Part shown: piece by piece, positions 35,722 through 45,311 of the stretch | Numbering within the stretch: the stretch's first letter is position 1 | Layout of the letters: every line of letters begins with the position of its first letter | Assembly (NCBI RefSeq): GCF_019278525.1 | Contig: NZ_CP058986.1 | Location: 3,983,001 to 4,047,000, forward strand | DNA length: 64,000 nt | Reading direction: 5' to 3' | From: Polaribacter sp. HaHaR_3_91 | GTDB lineage: Bacteria > Bacteroidota > Bacteroidia > Flavobacteriales > Flavobacteriaceae | The notes under the pieces: model-generated | Told to the model about the DNA's origin: nothing | The model's database searches: none | Seen by the model: only the letters and a program-made list of their open reading frames with translations | Made by a program: the position numbers and the translations under genes

Positions 35722-36834
35722 TTACTGTTTATTAATTTTTACAATCATACCGTCAAAAGCACCTGGCAATACTTGTGTTAATATTTTTTGATTATTCTCT
35801 AAACCTTTAATCACCACTTTTTCGCTACCAAAATAAACTGGTTGAATATTTGTTAACGTTAAAATACTATCGTTTTTAATTGTATAAACAGATTGGTTGT
35901 CTACTAGTAATTTTCTAGAAATTTCGATAGCATCAATTTCAGATTTTGCAACTAAGTCTGCTTCTAAAAACATACCTTCTTTTAAATCGGCATGTATTAC
36001 ATCTACATATGCTTTTATTGTTTGTGTTACTTGGTCTACTTTTCCATTAACACGAACCACTTTTCCTGTGTATTTTTTTGTTTTTTCTAAATTAGATAAG
36101 TCAACAGAATTACCAACTTTTAATAAGTCTGCATATTCTGAATTTACAGAAACTTCCATTTCATATATTTTAGGATCTATAAACTCGCCTAATTTCTGAC
36201 CAACTCTAACTAAAGTTCCAGGGCTAACTAAAGCTTCTGTTAAAACACCAGAAAAAGGAGCTCTAATTTGATGTTTAGACAAACGTACTTCTAGGTTTTT
36301 AACATTATAATATGCTGTTAAAATTCCTCGTCCAGAAATAAAATACTTTTCTTTATCTGATGAGAATTCGGGTAATTTTGGCGTTGATTTGTTCATATCA
36401 AAACCTTGTAAATAATTTTCCCAATTCTTAAATTCAACTGGGTAATCTAAACGTAAATCTGGTAAAATAGCCGTAATTAAATTATACAAGTTACTTTTCT
36501 GAGACTGTAAGCTTGCGTAAAACTCATCGCTATTTATACCTAATAAAGTTTCACCACGGTTATATTTTGTACCTGCCTTAAATAACTTATTAGATACTTT
36601 TAAAACTCCAGAAACTTCAGAGTAAATTTCTATTTTATTTTTTGCAATTAAGTTTCCGCTTGCAGTTAAAACAATAGGAATATTTTTATTACTTACATTT
36701 TCTACAAAAACAGTTTTTATTTGTCTTTCAAATGTTGGTTTTGGTTTTTGATTTTTATCAATAAGGTAATTGCCTAATAAGATAGCACCTACGATTGTTA
36801 AAATACCTAGGATCGCTAGAATAATTTTTCTCAT
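35722..36834 (-). CDS. RND efflux periplasmic adaptor (efflux operon 2)
   Basis: A 370-residue membrane-fusion protein with an N-terminal anchor helix (about residues 4-24, no lipobox), lipoyl half-motifs flanking a long insert (IRAPFSGVLTEALVSPGTLVRVGQ is the second half) and beta-barrel strands. The hairpin is unusual in holding SDKEKYFISGRGILTAYYNV, seen in a subgroup of Bacteroidota adaptors. It is the first gene of the operon, with a TATATTTG box about 50 bases upstream. Confidence 0.9.
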   Translation of the reverse strand: MRKIILAILGILTIVGAILLGNYLIDKNQKPKPTFERQIKTVFVENVSNKNIPIVLTASGNLIAKNKIEIYSEVSGVLKVSNKLFKAGTKYNRGETLLGINSDEFYASLQSQKSNLYNLITAILPDLRLDYPVEFKNWENYLQGFDMNKSTPKLPEFSSDKEKYFISGRGILTAYYNVKNLEVRLSKHQIRAPFSGVLTEALVSPGTLVRVGQKLGEFIDPKIYEMEVSVNSEYADLLKVGNSVDLSNLEKTKKYTGKVVRVNGKVDQVTQTIKAYVDVIHADLKEGMFLEADLVAKSEIDAIEISRKLLVDNQSVYTIKNDSILTLTNIQPVYFGSEKVVIKGLENNQKILTQVLPGAFDGMIVKINKQ

Positions 36835-37252
36835 AATTAGTTAGTTGTACTTTTAATTTATGCTTATAAAGTATTGTATTTTTGCAAATATACTTTTAAG
36901 ACGTTCAGAACTTTAAATAGTTTATAAGTAAGAATGTTAAAGAAACGTTATAATTTTTAATTATTGAGTTAAAAATTAAATATTCTAGACCAATTAGTAA
37001 GCAGTTACCCTTGTATTACGACTTATTACTTACCGGTAAAAAAAATAAATTAGAGTGTAATTTTTAGGCAGCATCCTTTTAGGAATTAAAAATCTTAAAA
37101 TGGGCTGTTTTTTAATGCTGAAAATAATCCGATGACAGTTTTAAATTGTTAATACCTAAATTTACCTTAGAAAAAGGAATATTTTCACCAAAGAAAACGG
37201 AACTTTGCGCATTAACAAAGCTCTTTTAGAAAATTAAAACTATATAATTAAT
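36835..37252. other. Intergenic, 418 bases, divergent promoter region
   Basis: Besides the -7 box of efflux operon 2 (TATATTTG on the minus strand at 36885-36892) and an adjoining plus-strand TATTTTTG (36877-36884), I see the 10-base palindrome TTACCGGTAA at 37030-37039 and no open frame worth calling. No clear promoter for the gene at 37253 was found. Confidence 0.5.
36885..36892 (-). promoter_or_regulatory. TAnnTTTG -7 box of efflux operon 2
   Basis: The minus-strand box reads TATATTTG, with expected start near 36878 and a leader of about 44 bases. No GTAAC-N4-GTTAC site lies at the distance seen for operon 1. Confidence 0.5.
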
Positions 37253-38443
37253 TTGATTTGTTGCGCCAATACAAATACTGCAAAATTTTTCTCTTCTATT
37301 GATGAAATTCCTTCCCAAATATGGGAGACTTTAGACTGTACAAAAAACAGTTATTTTCATCCTTATTTTTTAAAGTATATCGAAAAAAATCATCCAGAAA
37401 TTACCTTTTCATATATTGTTTTGGTAGATCAAAAAAATATACCAACGGCTTTTGCCAGTTTAACAATAATTAATTTTGAACTAAATTCTATAAAAAATGA
37501 TTTCGAAATTTTAAAAACTATTGGAAAAAAACTTCATGTGTTTCCTGATAAAAAACCGCTACAACTGCTTATCTGCGGGAATCCTTTTGTGAGTGGAGAG
37601 CATGGTATTTTTATAAAGCAAAATCAAGATAAAAAAGCCATTATAAAAGAATTAGCAGAAAGTATAAATCACTTTGTAAATTCTGATAAAAAACTAAAGA
37701 AACAAATTGATGCATTTCTTATAAAAGATTTTACAAAGGAATCCTTACCCATAACAGACACTTTAAAAAAATTTAGTTATCATCCGTTTTCTGTAGAACC
37801 AAACATGAAACTTCAACTCCATGAAAATTGGCAAAATTTTGATGATTATTTGGCTGCTATGAAAACCAAATTTAGGGTAAAAGCTAAAAAAGCTTTTAAA
37901 CAGAGCGTCGCAATTAAAATTAAAGATGTCACTTTAGAAAACATTGATAAAATGTTGCCAGAAATGACTATACTGTATGAAAAAGTTGCCTCGAATGCAG
38001 GTTTTAATTTAGGTGTTTTTAATTTAGAAACTTACAGGAATTTTAAAAAACTGTTTGGAGAAAATTACATTTTAAAATCTTATTGTTTAGATGATAAACT
38101 TGTTGGATTTGTATCTGGAATTATCAACCAAGAATCTTTAGATGCCCATTTTGTAGGTATAGATTATCAATTAAATAGAGAGCATGCTATTTACCAAAGA
38201 ATGTTGTATGATTATATAGAAATTGCCATCGATAAAAAATTAAAAACCATTAATTTTGGAAGAACTGCTAGTGAAATAAAAAGTTCTGTTGGAGCAGTCC
38301 CTCAAGATTTAACCATGTATCTTCGTCATCAGAAAACTATTAAAAACAAAATTTTAAAGTTATTTTTGCAAAGAGTTCAACCAACTCCATTTCAACAAAA
38401 ATTTCCATTTAAAACTTTAGAAACTAAGCATGAAAAACACTAA
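37253..38443 (+). CDS. FemAB/GNAT-like acyltransferase-fold protein
   Basis: A protein of up to 396 residues with two GNAT-like halves. The second half carries LDAHFVGIDYQLNREHAIYQRMLYDYIEIAIDKKLKTINFGRTASEIKSS-type sequence (about residues 300-345), resembling the FemAB-like / DUF482 group named for peptidoglycan interpeptide enzymes. The donor and acceptor are unknown. No ATG lies near the N terminus; TTG at 37253 is the earliest open start and must be taken as uncertain. It overlaps the thioesterase gene by 14 bases, implying co-expression. Confidence 0.65.
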   Translation: MICCANTNTAKFFSSIDEIPSQIWETLDCTKNSYFHPYFLKYIEKNHPEITFSYIVLVDQKNIPTAFASLTIINFELNSIKNDFEILKTIGKKLHVFPDKKPLQLLICGNPFVSGEHGIFIKQNQDKKAIIKELAESINHFVNSDKKLKKQIDAFLIKDFTKESLPITDTLKKFSYHPFSVEPNMKLQLHENWQNFDDYLAAMKTKFRVKAKKAFKQSVAIKIKDVTLENIDKMLPEMTILYEKVASNAGFNLGVFNLETYRNFKKLFGENYILKSYCLDDKLVGFVSGIINQESLDAHFVGIDYQLNREHAIYQRMLYDYIEIAIDKKLKTINFGRTASEIKSSVGAVPQDLTMYLRHQKTIKNKILKLFLQRVQPTPFQQKFPFKTLETKHEKH

Positions 38444-39296
38444 AGAATTAATTTCACTTTTAAATTTAGAAGATTTAGGTAACCATAATTTTAGCGGAAA
38501 CAGCGTAACCATTGGTAGTCCAAATGTTTTTGGCGGACAAGTTATAGCACAAGCGGTAAATGCGGCTTATAAAACCATACCAGAAAATCGTTTTTTACAT
38601 TCTTTACATTCTTATTTTTTAGAGGCTGGAGATTTAACAATTCCTATTAATTATCATGTACAAGAAGTAAGAAATGGAGGTAGTTTTTCTACAAGAAGAG
38701 TTACTGCAAGTCAAAATGAAAAAACTATTTTTATTCTAGCAGCTTCATTTCATAAAGAAGAAGATGGTTTTGAGCACCAGGCAACGTTTGATGCAACTAT
38801 AAAACAACCAGAAAAATTATTGAGTTGGGATGATATGTTAAAAAAGTTTGGTGATTTTTTACCAAAATCCATGAAATACTTTTTAAGTATAGAAAGACCT
38901 ATAGAATTTAAACCCGTAAGAATACCAAACCCATTACAACCAGAAAACTTACCACCAAACGAGCAAGTTTGGTTTCGCTTAAAAGGTGAAAAGCAAGAAA
39001 TGGCTTTTAGAACAAAACAAGAAATTCTTTCCTATATTTCTGATTACAACATACTAAATGCCGCATTTAACCCAAATGCGAGTAATTACAATTTTGGAAA
39101 CACTCAAACCGCAAGTTTAGATCATTCTATGTGGTTTTTTAGAGATTTCGATTTTGATGATTGGATGTTGTACTCTGTAGAATCTCCAAATGCTTTTGGT
39201 GCTAGAGGTTTATCTAAAGGAAATATTTTTACAAGAGATGGTAAATTAATTGCCTCTGTAGCGCAAGAAGGATTGTTAAGACCTATGAAAAAGTAG
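38430..39296 (+). CDS. tesB: Acyl-CoA thioesterase II
   Basis: A 288-residue double hot-dog thioesterase hydrolysing acyl-CoA to free acid. Landmarks are FGGQVIAQAVNAAYKTIP in the first half, the HSLHSYFLEAGD strand and SLDHSMWFFRDFDFDDWMLY in the second half, which holds the catalytic Asp of the TesB family. It overlaps the FemAB-like gene. Role in fatty-acid turnover is general rather than assigned to a pathway here. Confidence 0.9.
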   Translation: MKNTKELISLLNLEDLGNHNFSGNSVTIGSPNVFGGQVIAQAVNAAYKTIPENRFLHSLHSYFLEAGDLTIPINYHVQEVRNGGSFSTRRVTASQNEKTIFILAASFHKEEDGFEHQATFDATIKQPEKLLSWDDMLKKFGDFLPKSMKYFLSIERPIEFKPVRIPNPLQPENLPPNEQVWFRLKGEKQEMAFRTKQEILSYISDYNILNAAFNPNASNYNFGNTQTASLDHSMWFFRDFDFDDWMLYSVESPNAFGARGLSKGNIFTRDGKLIASVAQEGLLRPMKK

Positions 39297-39324
39297 GCAA
39301 TAGCAAAATTAAAAAATTAGAATT

Positions 39325-39678
39325 ATGAGTGAAACTTTGATATATATATTTACCACAAACGGGTTATTATTTTTAATAAGTATTCTTTTTTGGAAATTCC
39401 CTCCAAAAAAAGTGAATGGAATTTATGGTTACAAAACACCAAAAGCAATGCTAAATCAAGAAATATGGGATTTTGCGAATGCTAATTTTAATAAAAGTTT
39501 TTTAATCTACTCTGGTATTTCTTTTTTAGGTGCCTTAGCTCTTGTAAACTTTGCTACTATAGAATTAACTTGGCAACCAATGGTTTTAGTGCTATTATCT
39601 ATTTTAGTTAGTGTTATAAAAACAGAAAGAGCATTAAACGATAATTTTACTGAGGAAGGTAAAAAGAAGAAAAATTAG
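39325..39678 (+). CDS. SdpI-family membrane protein
   Basis: A 117-residue protein with three membrane helices (about residues 5-22, 58-77, 83-100) and the SdpI signature GIYGYKTPKAMLNQEIWDFANANFNK between the first two. SdpI of Bacillus gives immunity to the SdpC toxin, but most bacterial relatives lack any toxin and are of unknown role; no toxin gene is seen here. It follows tesB by 28 bases. Confidence 0.75.
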   Translation: MSETLIYIFTTNGLLFLISILFWKFPPKKVNGIYGYKTPKAMLNQEIWDFANANFNKSFLIYSGISFLGALALVNFATIELTWQPMVLVLLSILVSVIKTERALNDNFTEEGKKKKN

Positions 39679-39893
39679 AAATTTTTCAATCTAAAAAACC
39701 TTTTTAAAGACCTATCAAAATTAACCTTCAATAAAAACACCTTATGCTTCAGTTAACTTTATAAAGTTCAATTTATTTAGACAAAAATTATAATTTAAAG
39801 AATTGAATTATTAAATTGGATATTGAAAAGTCTTGTTTCTTGCGTTTTTTAGCAAAGCGGTCTTAAGTCTTTTTTAGTCGGTATTTTGATGTA

Positions 39894-40616
39894 TCAACTA
39901 AAAACTGTTTCTAAAATTTGGAGTGATTTTGGCTTCCTAAACCCATCTAAATGGAGTTCGAAGTACTGAATTATAATTTTTAAAACGATCTGTCTTTCTT
40001 GTTTACCAAAAGATACATTTTCTATTTCATCAAAAGTAATTCCTAATAGCTTTTTGAATTGGTAATAATAATTACCAGAAATAAGATTTTTTTGAGAGGT
40101 TAGGTCAGAGAAGACCCCCTCACTTAAATCAAATCCCAATTTATCAGCATCAGACAAATCTGGATAAAAACCTAGAAAACGGGTTAAATTCAGTAAAAAT
40201 AACAAGTGAAAATTTGCAATTTTATCATGTAAATCTAACCAAATAAGTCCCGATTCTAAATACTCGTAAAGCCCTTCATTCTTTTCCTCTTCTTTTATTG
40301 CATAAGACAATACTTCAGATAAAAACAACACCACAGATTGCTTAACAATATCTCTATAAATAGTTTGATAAGGGTATGAAACCTGAACTTCTTTAATAGA
40401 ATTTAAAGTCCCTTTATTATTGTGGCTTGCAACAATTGTTAGCTGTGTTAATGGCTGAAAATAAGCTGCTTTTAACCCTCCTTTTTTAGCTTTTAAAATA
40501 CCTCTAATTAAATAAGACTTTACCCCTTCTTCTTCTGTAAAACATTTTACAATTAGGCTTGAGTCTCCAAATTTTAAAGCACTTAAAACAATTGCTTTTG
40601 TAGTTACAACAGCCAT
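39894..40616 (-). CDS. recO: DNA repair protein RecO
   Basis: A 240-residue protein with an N-terminal OB fold (VVTTKAIVLSALKFGDSSLIVKCFTEEEGVKSYLIRG pattern), a helical middle and a C-terminal region lacking the zinc-finger cysteines, as in other Bacteroidota RecO. RecO loads RecA at gaps together with RecR. It starts 1 base after the PorZ-like gene ends and is probably translated from the same message. Confidence 0.85.
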   Translation of the reverse strand: MAVVTTKAIVLSALKFGDSSLIVKCFTEEEGVKSYLIRGILKAKKGGLKAAYFQPLTQLTIVASHNNKGTLNSIKEVQVSYPYQTIYRDIVKQSVVLFLSEVLSYAIKEEEKNEGLYEYLESGLIWLDLHDKIANFHLLFLLNLTRFLGFYPDLSDADKLGFDLSEGVFSDLTSQKNLISGNYYYQFKKLLGITFDEIENVSFGKQERQIVLKIIIQYFELHLDGFRKPKSLQILETVFS

Positions 40617-40617
40617 T

Positions 40618-42981
40618 TTAGTTTACAATTGCAATTTTAGTAACAGCTGTTTCCGTTGCATCATCATTAGATAATAATACAATATAAATACCAGAAGCTA
40701 TATTAGTACCTGCAAGATTTTTTTTATTCCAAACCACTTTTCCCCCTTGTAATTCCTGCCCTTCTACCACATTGGTTTCATATACTAAGTTACCGGCAAC
40801 ATCAATTATTTTCACATTGGTTCCTTTTGGTAAATGTGTCCCGTTTCTACCATCAATAGTAACCGTTTCATGATTTTTTAATGCAGGGTTTGGGTATGCA
40901 TAAATATCTGGAATAACATCACCGAAAGGTGCCACTTTACTATTATAAACTACAATACCTTTATTGGTTGCAAAATAAACTTTACCAGTACTATCATCTA
41001 CCGCTATTTTTACAATTTTATTAGATGGTAATGGCGAATTGTCCATACTAAAATTGGCTAAGGTTGTTTGTCCGTTTGGATTGGTATAAATTACACCACC
41101 ATTATCTGTACCAAACCACTTATTGTCTGCGCCATCTACCACAATGCTATTAACACGTTGATCCCCCAAAAGTCTTTCTCCAAAACCCTCCTCGTTTCCG
41201 TTGATAACTACCGCATTTGCATTTGGTGTAGCATCATCAAAAACACCTGATGCATTGTTATACATAACCAAACCAGATCTAGTACCAATCCAAACTCTAT
41301 TGCTACCATCTACAACTACAGATTGTACATTTACATCCGGAAGATTCCCTAAATTAGGCGTTGCAATTAATGCCTTTTTTCTAGCTCCGCTCTCATTAAA
41401 TACATAGACACCGTTTCCTCTAGATCCATACCAAAGACTGTTATTTCTATCAATAGCAATTTCACTTATACCTGCTCTACTAGCATCTGTTTCTACAGAT
41501 CGCATATCAAAACTAGTCCAATTGCCACTTGTAGAAAGTTTTTTTAACTCACTATCGACCAAAACATTTGTTACCCATAAGTTTCCTTCAGGGTCGAAAA
41601 TAGTACCACTAACCCTTACCGTTACCCTGTTTGGGTCGGCTGCTTCAATATCTGCTAACGGACTATTTAAATGATTATAAAAGGTTTTAAGTTCATCGTT
41701 TTCTATCACTAATAAACCTCCTGTAGCATTTTTATTAGTATCTGATGTTACGTTTGTATCTCCAAAAGAACTAACATAAACTCTATTTTCTACATTTGGA
41801 TCTATAGTTATGTGGTTTAAATCTGAAAAAGGAGCATCTGAATTTAAATTTATATTTTTCCATTTTACTCCATCAATTTCTTTACCGTTAAAATGGCTAA
41901 TAACACCTATTCTATTTCCAATAGGTCCATAAACATCTGTATAACCACCATAAACAACCCAAACATTGTTATTGCTTGCCGCTATTGAAAACACATCATT
42001 TTCTAAAGGTCCTTCTGGATGGATTTCTACATAATCATCGTTATCTTTATGTCTTTGTAATAAACCAAACTCTGTAGTTACTAAAAAAATGGTATCATCT
42101 TCAAAAAAAGAATTGTTTAAAGTAAAATTAAAATTTGCTGTTGTACTAAATTGGAAAACAGTGTTTAAAGAAGTATCTATAATTACAGAATTTTGACCTA
42201 AAGTAGCCGTCAAAAAGGAAGATGAACTTTTAATAGAAATAATTGGTTGAGAAAAATCTCTTATTTCATTTAAAACACTTCCATTTATTTCATATAATTT
42301 CGATCCAGAAATTGCAAATACGTTATTATTAAACGTTACTATTTCCTTAAAATTATTGCCACTAAATTGCTGTTCCCAATTATTAAAGTCTATTAAAGAT
42401 GTATTGTTTGTATTTGCCGTATAAATTCCGTCTTCAGTAGCTGCATAAATTACATCATTTAAAACAGTTGTTGCATTAATTCCTATAGCACTAGATTCTT
42501 TACCAATAAAATAGGTATCACCAAACTCTAACCTGTCAATATCATACACTACAATAGCAAATGGAGTAGACAAATACAATTTACCATTATACTCTGTAAT
42601 ATCGTTGATATTTTTTTCTCCAGATTGATTAAAACTAACAATATCTGAAGAAATGGTTATTAAACCATCTTCATCTACAACTTCTACCAATCCGTTTTCA
42701 TAACCAATTACCAACCTTTTAAAACCACTATTATAATGAATAGAACTTGTAGTTTCTCCAGACAAACCTTGTACGGAAGATAGTTTTTCAATCTCTTTAG
42801 TAACCACGTTGTACGTAAAAACAGCATTGTCTGATAAGGCATAAATTACATCATCTACCTTCACAAAATCTTTTACATTGTTGTAAGAGTAAAAGTCCTC
42901 CCAAGAAGTACTATAATCTGTCTGAGCGGAAAATGATACTGAGAAAAATAAGATAGAAAGTATAAAGAATTTTTTCATCAT
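40618..42981 (-). CDS. porZ: PorZ-like beta-propeller protein with T9SS sorting domain
   Basis: A 787-residue secreted protein (signal ending SFSAQ) with two seven-bladed-type propeller halves rich in repeats like NSLWYGSRGNGVYVF and NRVWIGTRSGLVMY. A C-terminal domain of about 95 residues (starting IPDIYAYPNPALKNHE, ending TKIAIVN) is a type IX sorting domain. This matches PorZ, which in Porphyromonas is a surface component delivering anionic LPS to the secretion sortase. The TATCTTTG box at 42997-43004 gives a short leader. recO follows immediately. I assign porZ by architecture and length (about 780). Confidence 0.75.
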   Translation of the reverse strand: MMKKFFILSILFFSVSFSAQTDYSTSWEDFYSYNNVKDFVKVDDVIYALSDNAVFTYNVVTKEIEKLSSVQGLSGETTSSIHYNSGFKRLVIGYENGLVEVVDEDGLITISSDIVSFNQSGEKNINDITEYNGKLYLSTPFAIVVYDIDRLEFGDTYFIGKESSAIGINATTVLNDVIYAATEDGIYTANTNNTSLIDFNNWEQQFSGNNFKEIVTFNNNVFAISGSKLYEINGSVLNEIRDFSQPIISIKSSSSFLTATLGQNSVIIDTSLNTVFQFSTTANFNFTLNNSFFEDDTIFLVTTEFGLLQRHKDNDDYVEIHPEGPLENDVFSIAASNNNVWVVYGGYTDVYGPIGNRIGVISHFNGKEIDGVKWKNINLNSDAPFSDLNHITIDPNVENRVYVSSFGDTNVTSDTNKNATGGLLVIENDELKTFYNHLNSPLADIEAADPNRVTVRVSGTIFDPEGNLWVTNVLVDSELKKLSTSGNWTSFDMRSVETDASRAGISEIAIDRNNSLWYGSRGNGVYVFNESGARKKALIATPNLGNLPDVNVQSVVVDGSNRVWIGTRSGLVMYNNASGVFDDATPNANAVVINGNEEGFGERLLGDQRVNSIVVDGADNKWFGTDNGGVIYTNPNGQTTLANFSMDNSPLPSNKIVKIAVDDSTGKVYFATNKGIVVYNSKVAPFGDVIPDIYAYPNPALKNHETVTIDGRNGTHLPKGTNVKIIDVAGNLVYETNVVEGQELQGGKVVWNKKNLAGTNIASGIYIVLLSNDDATETAVTKIAIVN

Positions 42982-42996
42982 TTAAGTTTAATATCC

Positions 42997-43004
42997 CAAA
43001 GATA
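42997..43004 (-). promoter_or_regulatory. TAnnTTTG -7 box of the PorZ-like gene
   Basis: The minus-strand box reads TATCTTTG, 16 bases before the start codon at 42981. Confidence 0.5.
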
Positions 43005-43142
43005 TTTCTTTTTTATCATTAAACGTAAACATGCTAGTATTAGTACACTTTTTAACCCTATTTCTAAGATTTATTCTAATTTGTAATATATAATCTAACT
43101 AAAAAGAATACTTATTGAGGATGACAGTTTGTTTTAAAAAAG

Positions 43143-43150
43143 TATTTTTG
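43143..43150 (+). promoter_or_regulatory. TAnnTTTG -7 box of the methyltransferase gene
   Basis: TATTTTTG, with expected start near 43157 and a leader of about 15 bases to the ATG at 43172. Confidence 0.5.
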
Positions 43151-43171
43151 TGACGATTGTTAAAACAGGAT

Positions 43172-44149
43172 ATGAAACTGATTACTTTAGATGATTTTAT
43201 AGACACGTATTTTAAAGCAATACAACGAGGTAGCAAGTTTTTCTTTTCTAAATTTACGTTTAACAAAGAAGTTAGAACAAAAAGTGCTTTTGATAACTCT
43301 TCCTTTATTTCTTCTAATTTTTGGTCTATTCCTAAGGTTGTAGAACGATGGAATTTTTTAATTTCTGGTGATAAAAATGTAGATTATATTAGTTTTATTA
43401 CGGATGATTTTTTGAAAGACAAAACCAATCTAAGGCTTCTTTCTTTAGGTTCTGGTATTTGCAATCCAGAAATTGAATTGGCCAAAAACAACACCATTTT
43501 TAAAGAAGTTGTTTGTTTAGATATTGCTGACAATTTGCTTCAGATTGCAGCGAAAAAAGCAGCGAAAAATGGCGTAACAAACATTAAATTTATTGCTAAG
43601 AACATTGATGATTTTGAGTTTAATAAAAATGATTTTGATGTTATATTCTTTAAAGCTTCTTTACATCATTTTGATAAAATAGAATCTTTATTATCTGGCA
43701 GAGTACAAAAAGTATTAAAACCAGATGGATTACTTATAATTAATGAATTTGTAGGAACTACAAGGCATCAGTTTTCTAAAACACAAATAACAGCAATCAA
43801 TGAAGCGTTAAAATCTATTCCTAAGAAATTTAGAACACGATTTAAAAGTAACCTTCATAAAAACAAATACAGAGGCGTTGGTGTGCTTAGAATGATCATG
43901 GCAAACCCTTCTGAATGTATTGATTCAGAAAGTATTATTCCGTCTATCCATAAACATTATACCACGCTTGTAGAAAGACCTTACGGAAATAATTTATTGA
44001 TGAGCACGCTTAGAGATATTTCTCATCATTTCTATGAATTAGATACCGAAAAGGAGCAAGTTTTGGACAAGCTTTTTGCCCTAGAAGACAAATATCTAAA
44101 AGAAAATCAGTCTGATTTTGTATTTGGCATTTATCAGAATAAAAAATAA
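43172..44149 (+). CDS. SAM-dependent methyltransferase
   Basis: A 325-residue class I methyltransferase; motif I is LSLGSGICNPEIELA (about residues 90-104), followed by VCLDIADNLL (acidic motif II) and VIFFKASLHHFDKIE. A helical extension of about 80 residues precedes the fold and a longer C-terminal part follows. The ATG at 43172 is chosen over the TTG at 43157 because it lies at the usual distance from the promoter box. The substrate is not evident. The CYTH gene follows by 46 bases. Confidence 0.75.
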   Translation: MKLITLDDFIDTYFKAIQRGSKFFFSKFTFNKEVRTKSAFDNSSFISSNFWSIPKVVERWNFLISGDKNVDYISFITDDFLKDKTNLRLLSLGSGICNPEIELAKNNTIFKEVVCLDIADNLLQIAAKKAAKNGVTNIKFIAKNIDDFEFNKNDFDVIFFKASLHHFDKIESLLSGRVQKVLKPDGLLIINEFVGTTRHQFSKTQITAINEALKSIPKKFRTRFKSNLHKNKYRGVGVLRMIMANPSECIDSESIIPSIHKHYTTLVERPYGNNLLMSTLRDISHHFYELDTEKEQVLDKLFALEDKYLKENQSDFVFGIYQNKK

Positions 44150-44195
44150 CATTATTTATTACAATACCTAAGTTACGGTAAAAAACATCCATTTT

Positions 44196-44669
44196 ATGAG
44201 TTTAGAAATAGAAAGAAAATTTTTAGTAAAAAACGACGATTTTAAACGTGAAAGTTTTGCTCAAAAAAGCATTAAACAAGGCTATTTAAATTCTGATAAA
44301 AACAGAACTGTAAGAGTTAGAATTGCAGATGAAAAAGCTTTTATGACTATTAAAGGAAAATCTAACGCAACAGGAACAACTCGTTTTGAATGGGAAAAAG
44401 AAATTGACAAATCGGAAGCCGAAAGTTTACTTTTATTATGTGAACCTAGTGTAATTGATAAAACAAGATATTTAATTAAAGTTGGTGATCACACTTTTGA
44501 AGTGGATGAATTTTATGGCGACAACCAAGGTTTAACAGTTGCAGAAGTAGAATTAAACTCAGAAACTGAAACTTTTACAAAACCAAATTGGCTAGACCAA
44601 GAAGTTACTGGAGATGTAAAATACTATAATTCTAGCATTAGTAAACATCCTTTTAAAGATTGGATTTAA
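44196..44669 (+). CDS. CYTH-domain phosphohydrolase
   Basis: A 157-residue CYTH/triphosphate-tunnel protein. It begins with the ExExK signature (EIERKFLV, residues 4-11) and continues with basic and acidic tunnel residues (RTVRVRIADEKAFMTIKGK, FEWEKEI, DKTRYLI, FEVDEF, VAEVEL). Single-domain bacterial members act as tripolyphosphatases or adenylate cyclases (CyaB type); the tripolyphosphatase activity is the safer guess. Confidence 0.85.
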   Translation: MSLEIERKFLVKNDDFKRESFAQKSIKQGYLNSDKNRTVRVRIADEKAFMTIKGKSNATGTTRFEWEKEIDKSEAESLLLLCEPSVIDKTRYLIKVGDHTFEVDEFYGDNQGLTVAEVELNSETETFTKPNWLDQEVTGDVKYYNSSISKHPFKDWI

Positions 44670-44672
44670 AAA

Positions 44673-45311
44673 TTACAGGTAGTAAATTCCAATAAAATGA
44701 CTGATACTGCCTAATAAAACAAATACGTGAAAAATGGCGTGGTTATAAGGTATCTTTTTGATGGAATATAATATAGCGCCAATGGTGTAAAAAACTCCTC
44801 CGCCAATTAATAAGTTTAAATTAAAACTTGGTAAAGCAACCATTAAAGGTTTTATAAAAAACACCACTTGCCAGCCCATTAAAAGATACATTGCTGTAGA
44901 AATTTTATCGAACCTTCCTGTAAAAAATAGCTTTAAAATAATACCTGTTAAGGCAAAAATCCAAACCGCAATAAACATATACCAACCTAAGTCAGAATTT
45001 AAAGCGACCAAACAAAAAGGAGTATAACTCCCAGCAATTAAAGCATAAATAGCGGCATGATCAAAAATATTTAACCGTCTTCTTTTCTTCGGATTTTTAG
45101 CAGCATGATAAAATGTAGATGCTGCATATAAAACAATTAAACTCACCCCATAAATAACAAAACTAGCAATATCCCAAAAGTTAGCATAGTTGGTTGCTTT
45201 TACTATTAAAAAAGGAAAAACAATTACACTTGCAAGCAAACCTAAACCATGAGACAAAACGTTTAAGCGTTCTTCTGTTTCGGAATATCCTGGATTTAAT
45301 TTTACACTCAT
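44673..45311 (-). CDS. Hemolysin III / PAQR-family membrane protein
   Basis: A 212-residue protein with seven hydrophobic helices and the PAQR histidine pattern (NVLSHGLGLL near residue 20; TFYHAAKNPKKRRRLNIFDHAAIYALIAGSYTPF; PYNHAIFHVFVLLGSISHF). The family includes bacterial YqfA and hemolysin III; haemolysin is a historical name and function is unclear. It overlaps the PlsC gene by 4 bases and is translationally coupled to it. Confidence 0.85.
   Translation of the reverse strand: MSVKLNPGYSETEERLNVLSHGLGLLASVIVFPFLIVKATNYANFWDIASFVIYGVSLIVLYAASTFYHAAKNPKKRRRLNIFDHAAIYALIAGSYTPFCLVALNSDLGWYMFIAVWIFALTGIILKLFFTGRFDKISTAMYLLMGWQVVFFIKPLMVALPSFNLNLLIGGGVFYTIGAILYSIKKIPYNHAIFHVFVLLGSISHFIGIYYL

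Noticed and set aside
37064..37120. Possible fourth copy of the dispersed repeat (GCAGCATCCTTTT)
   Set aside because: Only a short stretch resembles the right flank; the left flank is missing.
39679..39893. Gap between the SdpI-like gene and recO
   Set aside because: Convergent gene ends with AT-rich sequence, no strong hairpin and no small open frame worth calling.
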